From: Bacteroidota bacterium
Lineage (GTDB): Bacteria; Bacteroidota; Bacteroidia; UBA7662; CANHCV01
DNA length: 7,154 nucleotides
NCBI GenBank assembly: GCA_027488715.1
Contig: JAIYBD010000283.1
Location: 1 to 7,154 of the forward strand
Direction: 5' to 3'
The first letter of the stretch is position 1. The number at the start of each line of letters is the position of its first letter. Under the pieces are notes generated by a model. That model saw only the letters and a list, made by a program, of their open reading frames with translations. It did no database searches and was not told where the DNA came from. Positions 1 through 6,714 of this stretch are shown here, piece by piece. The position numbers and the translations under genes are program-made.

Positions 1-2281
1 CCTCAATGCCGCACTTGAAAACCTGAGCGGCCGTGGCCGTATGAATGTCGTGTCCAGCTCGGAAATCATCCAACATCTGAGCGTCGCCGGAAATTTCGGT
101 GATCAAACGCAATTCAATTTGGCTGTAATCGGCCGAGAGAATCACCCTGCCTTTTTCGCGGGGAATAAATGCCTTTCGCACTTCTTTTCCCAACTCGGTT
201 CGAATGTGAATGTTTTGCAAATTCGGATTATTGGAAGATAATCGGCCGGTGGCTGCCACGGCCTGTTGGTAATGGGTATGCACCCGGCCGGTTTGCGGAT
301 TGATCAACTGGGGAAGAGCGTCCACGTAGGTTGATTTTAGCTTTTGGATTCCGCGGAATTCCAGTACTTTTTGAGCGATGCCGTGGCCTTGATCAGCCAA
401 TCGTTGTAGCACTTCTTCATCGGTTTTGTATTGTCCCGTGGCGGTTTTCTTCGCCTTGGGATCCAATTGCATCAACTGAAAGAGAACGTCGCCGAGCTGT
501 TTGGGAGAAGCGATGTTGAATTTTGTACCGGCCAATTGGTAAATTTCCTTTTCGGCATCGGCCGCCATTTGAAACAGCAAATCAGAAAACTCATTCAAAG
601 CTGGAATGTCGATGGCTACACCGGCTTCCTCCATGGTACGAAGCACTTCCACCAAGGGAATTTCGATGTCGTGAAAAACAGCATTCACCGCTTTTTCCTT
701 CAACATGGGGTCGAAAACTTGTTTCAACTGCAAGGTAACATCGGCATCTTCGCAAGCGTAGGGTGTAATTTTATCCAAAGGAACATCTTGCATGCTTCCT
801 TGGTTTTTTCCTTTCTTCCCAATCAGGGTTTCAATGGAAATGGGTGAGTAACCCAAATACTGCTCGGAAAGTCGGTCCATGCTGTGGCGCTGATCGGGTT
901 CAAGCAGGTAGTGGGCCAGCATGGTATCAAAAAATGGCGCTTGAACTGAAAAACCGTATTGATGCAAAACTTGAAGATCATACTTGATGTTTTGTCCGAT
1001 TTTCAACTGGGGAGAACTCCACAACGATTGAAAAAGTGCTAATTCTGCCGTGCATTTTTCCCGGTCGTTGGACAAGGGAATGTACCAGGCTTTTCCTTTT
1101 TCGGTTGAAAACGAAAGTCCTACCAGCTGAGCGGTGAGGGCATCAATTCCGGTAGTTTCGGTATCGAAGCAGAATTCTGGAAAACTCAAAATTTCATTCA
1201 ATACCTCTTGAAGATGGGGGGAGGACGGCAGGATAGAACGGTATTTCACCTGATCTTCTTGGTACACCTGAAAGTGACGTTCTTGTTCTGTTTCTGCGAT
1301 TTCTGCTGTGGGTGTAGTTACCGAAAATTGTTGATTGAACAGATCAAATCCGCCGGAGGGCGATTGCGATTCTGATGAAGTTGCGGGGGTGGTGGAATCA
1401 AATGTTCCGTTGGCGTACATTTTTAACTTGGGCAACAGGGAACGGAACTCCAATTCGATGAAAATCTTTTCCATGGCCTCCAAGTGGGGCGGGGTTATGG
1501 TTAAGGCCTCTTCATCGAATTCTATGGGGCAATCCAGGTGGATGGTAGCCAACTCTTTGCAAAGGAGAGCGTGTTCCCTTTGACCTTCTAATTTCTTTTG
1601 AAATTTAGCTGGAACCTTTGTCAAATTTTCAAAGATATTCTCAATGGTTCCGAAAGATCCAACCAATTCTTTGGCCGATTTTTCACCGATTCCTGCTACA
1701 CCGGGAATATTATCTACGGCATCTCCCCACAAACCGAGGACATCGGCAACCAAGGAGGGCTCAGAAATATTCCACTGTTCACAAACTTTGGCGGGGTCTT
1801 GGATTTCTGGCGGATTCCCTTGTCGACCTGGTTTGTATAGGAAAATATGAGGCGAAACCACTTGGGCATAATCCTTATCGGAGGTCATCATGTACACGTG
1901 ATATCCGTTTTTTTCAGCCTTTTTGGCCAATGTTCCAATCAAATCATCGGCTTCAAAACCGTCTTTTTCAATCAAAGGAATTCCGAAATTTTGGATAATT
2001 TCCTTGATGTAAGGCAAAGCCACCCGAATACCTTCGGGCATTTCTTCTCGATGGGCTTTGTAGCTTTCAAATTTGTCATGTCGAAATGTTGGAGCAGCCG
2101 TATCGAACGCAACGGCCAAATGGGTAGGAGCGTCTTTGTGGATAACATCAAAAAGAAGTTGAGTAAATCCAAAAACAGCAGAGGTATTGATTCCTTTTGT
2201 GGAAATTCGAGGATTTTGACCGTAGGCAAAATATGCCCGATATATCAACGCCATGGCGTCGAGAAGGTAAAGTTTTTTCAA
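1..2281 (-). CDS. polA: DNA polymerase I, partial (C-terminus beyond left edge)
   Basis: DNA polymerase I fills gaps and removes RNA primers during replication and repair in the cytoplasm. About 760 residues are present and the frame is open to the left edge; family members are about 930 residues, so roughly 170-180 are missing. The 5'-nuclease domain spans residues 1-290, with acidic metal-site residues D8, D60, E110/D112/D113, D135/D137 and D187/D190 and the helix-hairpin-helix stretch NIPGVAGIGEKSA (191-203). An S/T/Q-rich linker covers about 291-340. The 3'-5' exonuclease has all three motifs: FDTETTG (D373, E375), NIKYD (D435) and YACED (Y508, D512), so proofreading is probably active, unlike in Taq-type enzymes. 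The polymerase domain shows ATGRLSSNNPNLQNI and motif A, SADYSQIELR, with catalytic D718; motifs B and C lie outside the window. The start is the TTG at 2279-2281: an in-frame TAA lies at 2291-2293, and the conserved N-terminus MKKLYLLDAMALIYRA requires it. It is transcribed divergently from the envelope cluster. Confidence 0.97.
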   Translation of the reverse strand, partial: MKKLYLLDAMALIYRAYFAYGQNPRISTKGINTSAVFGFTQLLFDVIHKDAPTHLAVAFDTAAPTFRHDKFESYKAHREEMPEGIRVALPYIKEIIQNFGIPLIEKDGFEADDLIGTLAKKAEKNGYHVYMMTSDKDYAQVVSPHIFLYKPGRQGNPPEIQDPAKVCEQWNISEPSLVADVLGLWGDAVDNIPGVAGIGEKSAKELVGSFGTIENIFENLTKVPAKFQKKLEGQREHALLCKELATIHLDCPIEFDEEALTITPPHLEAMEKIFIELEFRSLLPKLKMYANGTFDSTTPATSSESQSPSGGFDLFNQQFSVTTPTAEIAETEQERHFQVYQEDQVKYRSILPSSPHLQEVLNEILSFPEFCFDTETTGIDALTAQLVGLSFSTEKGKAWYIPLSNDREKCTAELALFQSLWSSPQLKIGQNIKYDLQVLHQYGFSVQAPFFDTMLAHYLLEPDQRHSMDRLSEQYLGYSPISIETLIGKKGKNQGSMQDVPLDKITPYACEDADVTLQLKQVFDPMLKEKAVNAVFHDIEIPLVEVLRTMEEAGVAIDIPALNEFSDLLFQMAADAEKEIYQLAGTKFNIASPKQLGDVLFQLMQLDPKAKKTATGQYKTDEEVLQRLADQGHGIAQKVLEFRGIQKLKSTYVDALPQLINPQTGRVHTHYQQAVAATGRLSSNNPNLQNIHIRTELGKEVRKAFIPREKGRVILSADYSQIELRLITEISGDAQMLDDFRAGHDIHTATAAQVFKCGIE

Positions 2282-2294
2282 AAGTTTTTTTTAA

Positions 2295-2302
2295 CAAAAT
2301 TA
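2295..2302 (-). promoter_or_regulatory. Possible polA -7 promoter element
   Basis: Read on the minus strand this is TAATTTTG, which fits the Bacteroidota primary sigma -7 consensus TAnnTTTG. It would place the transcription start a few bases before the TTG start codon of polA, giving a very short leader. No TTG or TTTG lies at the expected distance of about 19 nt upstream, and the region is so AT-rich that a chance match is easy. The call is therefore tentative. Confidence 0.35.
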
Positions 2303-2387
2303 CCTTCAAATTGGTACAGTTTTTGTAAATTTTTAAACAAAAACACACCATTTTTATGGCTATGCTTTTTATATGAAAAAAAAACCT

Positions 2388-2395
2388 TAACTTTG
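2388..2395 (+). promoter_or_regulatory. Promoter -7 element for the envelope operon
   Basis: TAACTTTG matches the Bacteroidota -7 consensus TAnnTTTG exactly and sits 17 nt before the ATG of the first lipoprotein gene, implying a leader of about ten bases. The -33 region has only a T-rich run (about 2366-2370) and no clear TTG, so strength is unknown. An A-tract (from 2376) lies between the two positions. No Shine-Dalgarno sequence is visible before the ATG, as is usual in this phylum. The same octamer precedes the second lipoprotein gene. Confidence 0.55.
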
Positions 2396-2412
2396 TCAAC
2401 AGAAATTTTATT

Positions 2413-2943
2413 ATGAAAATTCCTAATTCGAACATTGGTTACTTTTTACTAACAATTCTCGTTATTTGCGGGGGTTGTTCCAGTGAAAACCAATACCTGT
2501 CCAATAAAATGGATGGGTTTTGGAAAATTACCTCTATTCGTGATGAATATGAAACGGGGGGTCTGCCTATATACCCAGGTCGAACATCGGTTTTCAATGT
2601 AGATTATCCAGATTCGCTTCATTTTTCAGAATTAAAGTCATTCTTTTTTGAGAAATACAACAAAGGGGCGGGGAAAGCGTCGGGATATATCGCTTATTAC
2701 GGCAATACTCCTACGAAATTAATTGATAATTGGTGTATGGCAGAACCTTTTGATTCGATTGGTGGGGGTTTTTTTAACAAATCGGATACGACGGGATTTT
2801 TGAGTATTTATCTTCCTAAGATGCCGGGAGTACGTTATGTTGTACGGATGAATAATCGACAAAGGCAAACTTGGAAGACTCGTTTTTCTTACCGTGGCAA
2901 AGCGGTTATTCGAACCATTGAGGTAGAAAGGGACAAATCATGA
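2413..2943 (+). CDS. Small predicted lipoprotein, first gene of the envelope operon
   Basis: A 176-residue protein not assignable to a named family. It starts with a hydrophobic signal (residues 9-20) ending in ICGGC, a plausible though unusual lipobox with cysteine at -3. C22 would be lipidated, leaving a mature protein of about 155 residues on the outer or inner membrane. After C22 comes a short polar stretch and then MDGFWKI (33-39), a pattern common at the start of small lipocalin-like Bacteroidota lipoproteins. The rest has alternating hydrophobic and aromatic residues suggesting beta structure, with a basic C-terminal part (about 145-173). The ATG at 2413 is preceded by a -7 box, and its stop overlaps the next start as ATGA, so translation of the two is probably coupled. 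The C22, Q27 and G-x-W pattern recurs in the lipoprotein at 6208. Function is unknown; a partner role for the secreted protein downstream is inferred from the overlap only. Confidence 0.85.
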   Translation: MKIPNSNIGYFLLTILVICGGCSSENQYLSNKMDGFWKITSIRDEYETGGLPIYPGRTSVFNVDYPDSLHFSELKSFFFEKYNKGAGKASGYIAYYGNTPTKLIDNWCMAEPFDSIGGGFFNKSDTTGFLSIYLPKMPGVRYVVRMNNRQRQTWKTRFSYRGKAVIRTIEVERDKS

Positions 2944-5225
2944 AAAGATTCTTATACCTACTATTTCTTCTAGTTCCTTTCTCAGGCATTGCGCAAGCAC
3001 CAACTGACCACGTTCAAGGAATTGCGGTTCAAAAATTATTAAATCGATACATTGTAACTTTCACCTATTCAAGAGGAACAGGAACGAATACTGCAGCCGA
3101 TAGTTTTGTTTTGCAAACCCATGTATTGAATTCGGTTTGTGCGCCTACAAACTGTTTACCTGCTGCGGGTGAATTCTTCAAACCTTCTGGTTCCAAAACA
3201 GTTGACTACTCTACATTTCAAACGAAAACATGTGGTGTAAATCAATTGAATTGTTTAAAGTTCAGAATGAAACCCACCGCAAGGGGAGCGGCCAACGCCA
3301 CGCGAGATACCATCATTATTAATTGTGTTAGCAATGTTAATTTAGGTGTCATTATTTACGTTGCAAACGGTTCTCAATATAAAACCACTGGATACAGCTG
3401 CATTAATTCAACCCTTGAACCTAAAATTTGGACTCCCGCATCGGCCACGGTACAACTTGATTCAACTCCCTCCAATCAAGTTTCCAATTTAAGCATAACC
3501 AACCTCGACACGACTTCTTTCACTCTAAACTGGAGAAATAGTTTTTCTGATTCTGTGGTGGTTTTTGGTATTACAGATCCAACAAGCACAGTATCATTTA
3601 CCAATCCGACCAACGGTACGGATTATTCCTCTGGAGCAACAGGGAATTACCCCTCAGCTCCGTCGACTGGACCTGGAGGTTGGTCGGTATTTTACTCAGG
3701 TGCAAATACAAATCCAGGTGGTAATCAATCTCTTAACATATTTAATATTCCTCAAAGTAAAACCAATCGATTTCACTTTCGAGTTTTGGCATACAATAAA
3801 GATGTTGCCTCCTCATGTTTATCCGGCCTAGCAGTCAACAACGCTTATTTTACATCCTCAGTTCCTGCTATTTCAACCAAATTATTTCCTTCTGCTCCCA
3901 TCGACACCATTCAATCTTTCACATTGGATGCATTTGATTCTGTGAGTATTTCTGTTTCTTTCAATTTACCTGATTGCGACAGCTTTTTGTTGGTTTATTC
4001 ATCTGTTGGTTACCCCAATTTCCTTCCGAGTGGGTTTTACAACTGCTCAACAGATAGCAATTCGATTTCAATAACTTCCAATTTTGACACTTTACGAAAC
4101 GGGACTTTTAAAGCCATTTTCAAAGGTGGTGGTTACATAGGCCAATCAAAATTGTTAACCATTCAAGGTTTGTCTTCCGACAAATATGCGTATTTCACTT
4201 TATTTACCTTTAATTCAAATGGCCAAGGGTTTGAAAATTACAATGATAACTCTCAAAATTTAAGGGCCTACACTGATGCTGTTTACCCAACAAATTGTCC
4301 TATTTATCAGGGATCGTTTTCGTCCATCAATAACAACGGCGGTCTAAACTTCTTTGATTACACCATTGCATGGGACCGTGGAATTAATACTTCTCGAACT
4401 TTAGTCGTTTTAAGTCAAAACGGTCCAATTACTGGGATTCCAAACGAAAAAAGGGAGTACCAACCATCCGATCAATTTGGACTTGGGGAGGAAATTGCAC
4501 CTGGAGAATATGTGGTTTACAACGACTCTGGAACTTTTATTTTAGTTAGTGATATTCCAAGGTTGGGCCCATCTACTCCTATTTATTTCAAGTTATTCAG
4601 CTTTAACGGAACCAAAATTTCGCAGGTAAATCCAGACAGTGCCAATACCTATTATAACATTTTTTGCACAGCCGATTCTTTTCTTTTGCCTGTAGAATTA
4701 AAATCCATCAAAGCATTTACCGAGAATGATTCCGTTGTTTTTCAATGGGTAACGGCGATGGAGAAAAACAATCAAGGTTTCCAGGTTCAATGGAGTTCGA
4801 ATGGCAAATCTTGGTACAATGAAACCTTCATACCGGGCAAAGGAAATACATCGTTGGAATCTCAATACCGTTGGTCAAAATCGTTGAATGACCTTCCCTC
4901 ACAATTTTTTATTCGCTATCAACAAGTGGATTTTGATGGTAAAATTTCTACATCGCCTTCTTTTTCTATACAAGGGAAAAAACAGATTGAATCATTTCAA
5001 TATGCCCAAAATCAGGATTTAATTTATCTCCCTTCCCGCTCGGGTTTATTGGAATATCACATTTTCAATTCCTTAGGGGTGATGATTCAACAAGGGAAAA
5101 TACCTGTGCAAAAAAATGAAAAAATGGCCATTCCGGTCACTAATCTTCCCACAGGAAATTACATTGTTCGAGGAATTCTGAATAATCAAAACGCTACCCA
5201 ACTCAAGTTTGCTATTTTCCGATGA
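2940..5225 (+). CDS. Secreted multidomain surface protein, putative T9SS cargo
   Basis: A 761-residue exported protein. The signal peptide covers residues 1-20 (KR, then a hydrophobic core, cleavage near AQA). Residues 21-175 form an unrecognised domain with six cysteines (C67, C72, C98, C105, C129, C154). About 180-575 appears to hold three diverged copies of a fibronectin III-like module, each ending in an aromatic-rich strand: FHFRVLAYN (278-286), YFTLFTFN (418-425), YFKLFSFNG (549-557). The third copy, with TLVVLSQNGP (487-496) and GEYVVYND (522-529), is the most typical. Residues 583-680 (LPVELKSIKAF, then NNQGFQVQWSSNGKSW) match the Ig-like region that usually precedes type A sorting domains, and about 690-761 is the sorting domain itself. 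Such proteins cross the inner membrane by Sec and the outer membrane by T9SS, and are then released or attached to surface lipopolysaccharide. No enzymatic motif is seen; adhesion or a structural role is a guess. It overlaps both neighbours by 4 nt. Confidence 0.9.
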   Translation: MKRFLYLLFLLVPFSGIAQAPTDHVQGIAVQKLLNRYIVTFTYSRGTGTNTAADSFVLQTHVLNSVCAPTNCLPAAGEFFKPSGSKTVDYSTFQTKTCGVNQLNCLKFRMKPTARGAANATRDTIIINCVSNVNLGVIIYVANGSQYKTTGYSCINSTLEPKIWTPASATVQLDSTPSNQVSNLSITNLDTTSFTLNWRNSFSDSVVVFGITDPTSTVSFTNPTNGTDYSSGATGNYPSAPSTGPGGWSVFYSGANTNPGGNQSLNIFNIPQSKTNRFHFRVLAYNKDVASSCLSGLAVNNAYFTSSVPAISTKLFPSAPIDTIQSFTLDAFDSVSISVSFNLPDCDSFLLVYSSVGYPNFLPSGFYNCSTDSNSISITSNFDTLRNGTFKAIFKGGGYIGQSKLLTIQGLSSDKYAYFTLFTFNSNGQGFENYNDNSQNLRAYTDAVYPTNCPIYQGSFSSINNNGGLNFFDYTIAWDRGINTSRTLVVLSQNGPITGIPNEKREYQPSDQFGLGEEIAPGEYVVYNDSGTFILVSDIPRLGPSTPIYFKLFSFNGTKISQVNPDSANTYYNIFCTADSFLLPVELKSIKAFTENDSVVFQWVTAMEKNNQGFQVQWSSNGKSWYNETFIPGKGNTSLESQYRWSKSLNDLPSQFFIRYQQVDFDGKISTSPSFSIQGKKQIESFQYAQNQDLIYLPSRSGLLEYHIFNSLGVMIQQGKIPVQKNEKMAIPVTNLPTGNYIVRGILNNQNATQLKFAIFR
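3477..4664 (+). repeat. Three diverged tandem fibronectin III-like modules (within the T9SS cargo gene)
   Basis: At protein level, approximate residues 180-300, 325-445 and 455-575 follow one plan. Each has a strand with D/T-S-x-hydrophobic residues, then a Gly/Ser/Asn-rich variable loop, then a short I-x-x-I/L-x-x turn, then an aromatic strand of the form YF-x-L-F-x-F-N. Identity between copies is low and there is no DNA-level repetition, so this is ancient duplication rather than a recent tandem repeat. Boundaries are by eye. Modules of this plan are common in Bacteroidota extracellular proteins. Copy 2 is the weakest match. Confidence 0.55.
4686..5222 (+). other. Pre-sorting Ig-like region and T9SS type A-like C-terminal domain
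   Basis: Residues 583-761 of the secreted protein. The segment LPVELKSIKAF, then V-x-F-x-W-x-T-A-x-E-x-NN (599-611), then F-x-V-x-x-S-x-NGKSW, then the YQQVDFDGK turn (660-668), is the classic layout before type A sorting domains. The final ~70 residues carry YHIFNSLGVMIQQGKI (706-721), IPVTNLPTGNYIVRGI (731-746) and a terminal LKFAIFR, matching the late strands of the TIGR04183-type domain. The usual early PNP motif is absent; LPSR (697-700) occupies its place. Confidence 0.75.
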
Positions 5226-6178
5226 AGTATTTTTTTCTCTTGTTGTTCGCCTTTTCTTTTTTTAGTTCGGAGGCCCAGTACCGAAGGAAAAACCAGCTTC
5301 TTAAAAATCTGGAATTACCTCCTTCACCTACCAAAAATGCTATGGAAGTTGGCGGTTTTCTTCAACTTGGAAGTTATCAGGGCGATTTAAACCCGTCGAA
5401 TTTCACCTTTATTTCCACCGACCCAGGAATCGGGTTCTTCATCAAAAGAAATCCGGTAACCCTGCTTCCGAACAACACCTTTCGAAGAAGCCGAATCGTA
5501 CGCAGGGTTTTTAATGCCGAAATCTTCGGCGCATACCAAAAGTTGTCATTCAAAGACGCTAACATCAACGACTTAAGGGGAATTAATCCTTTTTGTTACT
5601 CTTCCAACCTTCGGCGAAATTTGGGTTTTTCCACCAATATCCTCCAACTGGGTATGGATTTGGAATACAATCCGTTCATTATTGGCTACCAAAATTACTT
5701 TGCCCCTTATGCGGTAGCGGGTTTTTCGGGAATCTATTTCAACCCTAAAACAACCTACACCCTCGATGGCGTTACCAAAACCGTCAATTTGCGAAAGTTA
5801 CAAACCGAAGGAATCAATTATTTTAATATTTCCAGTGTTGTGAACCTTGGAATTGGATTTCGGTTTGTTTCAGAACAGGGTTACACCATCGGTATTGAAC
5901 TTTTCCAAAACTTTACTCAAACCGATTATTTGGACGATGTTTCTCGCTTCTATCCCGCAGATTTCTCCTCCCTTACCCCTGAACAAATCTTACTTTCAGC
6001 TCGAGGAATTGAACTCGATAAAGATTTCATTGCATCCGGTTACTCCTCGGCTTGGCTAAAAAATAATCCCGAAATTGTTAAAAAATACGCCGGAAAACGA
6101 CGGGGCGACTCTTACGATAAAGATGCTTTTTGGAATTTGAAAATTTCCTACTCGCAAATTTTGAAACTGCGCCGATAA
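5222..6178 (+). CDS. Outer-membrane beta-barrel protein, PorG/DUF6089-like
   Basis: A 318-residue protein with signal peptide MKYFFLLLFAFSFFSSEAQ, cleaved near residue 19, followed by a basic linker and a predicted beta-barrel. Family-like landmarks in order are VGGFLQLGSYQGDLNP (43-58), R-x-x-GFSTNILQLGMDLEYN (131-150), APYAVAGFSGIYFNPK (161-176), the L-x-TEG turn (193-197), TDYLDDVSRFY (234-244) and a final strand FWNLKISYSQIL (303-314). This layout and length fit DUF6089, the family that includes PorG, a T9SS-associated outer-membrane protein of Porphyromonas gingivalis. The match is from memory of the family pattern, so I give no symbol: paralogues without a secretion role are common. The start codon overlaps the stop of the cargo gene (ATGA), which points to a shared function such as cargo translocation, docking or surface retention. 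About 250-300 is a charged, helix-prone loop. The promoter of the next gene lies in its last codons. Confidence 0.85.
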   Translation: MKYFFLLLFAFSFFSSEAQYRRKNQLLKNLELPPSPTKNAMEVGGFLQLGSYQGDLNPSNFTFISTDPGIGFFIKRNPVTLLPNNTFRRSRIVRRVFNAEIFGAYQKLSFKDANINDLRGINPFCYSSNLRRNLGFSTNILQLGMDLEYNPFIIGYQNYFAPYAVAGFSGIYFNPKTTYTLDGVTKTVNLRKLQTEGINYFNISSVVNLGIGFRFVSEQGYTIGIELFQNFTQTDYLDDVSRFYPADFSSLTPEQILLSARGIELDKDFIASGYSSAWLKNNPEIVKKYAGKRRGDSYDKDAFWNLKISYSQILKLRR

Positions 6179-6190
6179 AAATTAACTTTG
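6160..6190 (+). promoter_or_regulatory. Bacteroidota-type promoter of the second lipoprotein gene
   Basis: TTTG (6160-6163), a 19-nt spacer and TAACTTTG (6183-6190) match both boxes and the spacing of the Bacteroidota primary sigma consensus (TTTG, about 19 nt, TAnnTTTG). Transcription would start near 6197, about ten bases before the ATG at 6208. The -33 box lies within the coding end of the barrel gene. This is the best promoter in the window and suggests the last lipoprotein and the helicase gene can be transcribed separately from the operon upstream. Confidence 0.7.
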
Positions 6191-6207
6191 GAGAAATCGA
6201 ACACCAC

Positions 6208-6714
6208 ATGAAAAATTATTCGTTTCTCTCCCTTACCCTTTCCTTCCTCCTCTTCTTCAGTTGTTCCAAAGAAAAACAACTTGCAAAACGAATGAATGGC
6301 GATTGGAACATCGATTTGTTGGAATACAAAACCAACTTAACCGACACCACGTCGGGAGCCGTTATCCCCGTTACCGGTTCAAGCGTTAATGCCGGAAGTG
6401 TCAACTTCAATTCAACCGAAAAAACCGGTGGATACTCCATCGATGCCAGCACCAAAGCCATCAACCTCACCCTTCCTGGATTTCCAAATCCGATCATCGT
6501 TCCTTCAACACGGATCACAGCCTCCGGAAGTGGAACATTCTCCAATACAGAAAACAGCATTACCATCATCGATGGCCAACGCGCACCCAAAGTTTTCAAA
6601 GTTATTTCTTCTGAAAAAACCACCATGCTTTTGGAAACCGATGAAACCACCCGAGTTGATTCTTTGAACCTAAATTTGGTGATCAACCTTTCCCTTTATC
6701 TTAGCAAAAAATAA
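6208..6714 (+). CDS. Small predicted lipoprotein, lipocalin-like
   Basis: A 168-residue protein. The hydrophobic signal (residues 5-18) ends in LFFSC, with C19 the likely lipidated cysteine, followed by SKEKQ. MNGDWNI (29-35) begins the mature domain, and the remainder is Thr/Ser/Asn-rich with alternating hydrophobic residues, consistent with an all-beta lipocalin-like fold anchored in the envelope. An upstream in-frame ATG at 6130 would add 26 residues overlapping the barrel gene and bury the signal peptide. The ATG at 6208 is chosen because it gives a proper signal and lies just after a full promoter. The pattern C-S-x-E-x-Q, L-x-x-x-M-x-G-x-W-x-I resembles the lipoprotein at 2413, so the two may be distant paralogues. 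It ends directly against the helicase start. Specific function unknown. Confidence 0.85.
   Translation: MKNYSFLSLTLSFLLFFSCSKEKQLAKRMNGDWNIDLLEYKTNLTDTTSGAVIPVTGSSVNAGSVNFNSTEKTGGYSIDASTKAINLTLPGFPNPIIVPSTRITASGSGTFSNTENSITIIDGQRAPKVFKVISSEKTTMLLETDETTRVDSLNLNLVINLSLYLSKK

Noticed and set aside
2273..2292. T-runs near the polA start as an intrinsic terminator
   Set aside because: No GC-rich stem precedes them, and they lie between two divergent gene starts where no transcript needs to end.
2282..2412. A small RNA or riboswitch in the divergent intergenic region
   Set aside because: Only 131 AT-rich bases with candidate promoter boxes at both ends. No stable stem or conserved aptamer pattern could be seen.
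1847..2416. A 189-codon plus-strand open frame, and other plus-strand frames between 41 and 1998
   Set aside because: All are antisense to polA, whose motifs run in frame continuously from 2281 to the left edge. Their translations are not protein-like.
6130..6207. An N-terminal extension of the second lipoprotein from the ATG at 6130
   Set aside because: It would place 26 non-hydrophobic residues before the signal peptide, overlap the barrel gene, and start upstream of the promoter.
6216..6686. A 156-codon open frame on the minus strand
   Set aside because: It lies wholly antisense to the second lipoprotein, which has a signal peptide, lipobox and promoter. The minus-strand translation has no signal or domain and is a codon-bias shadow.
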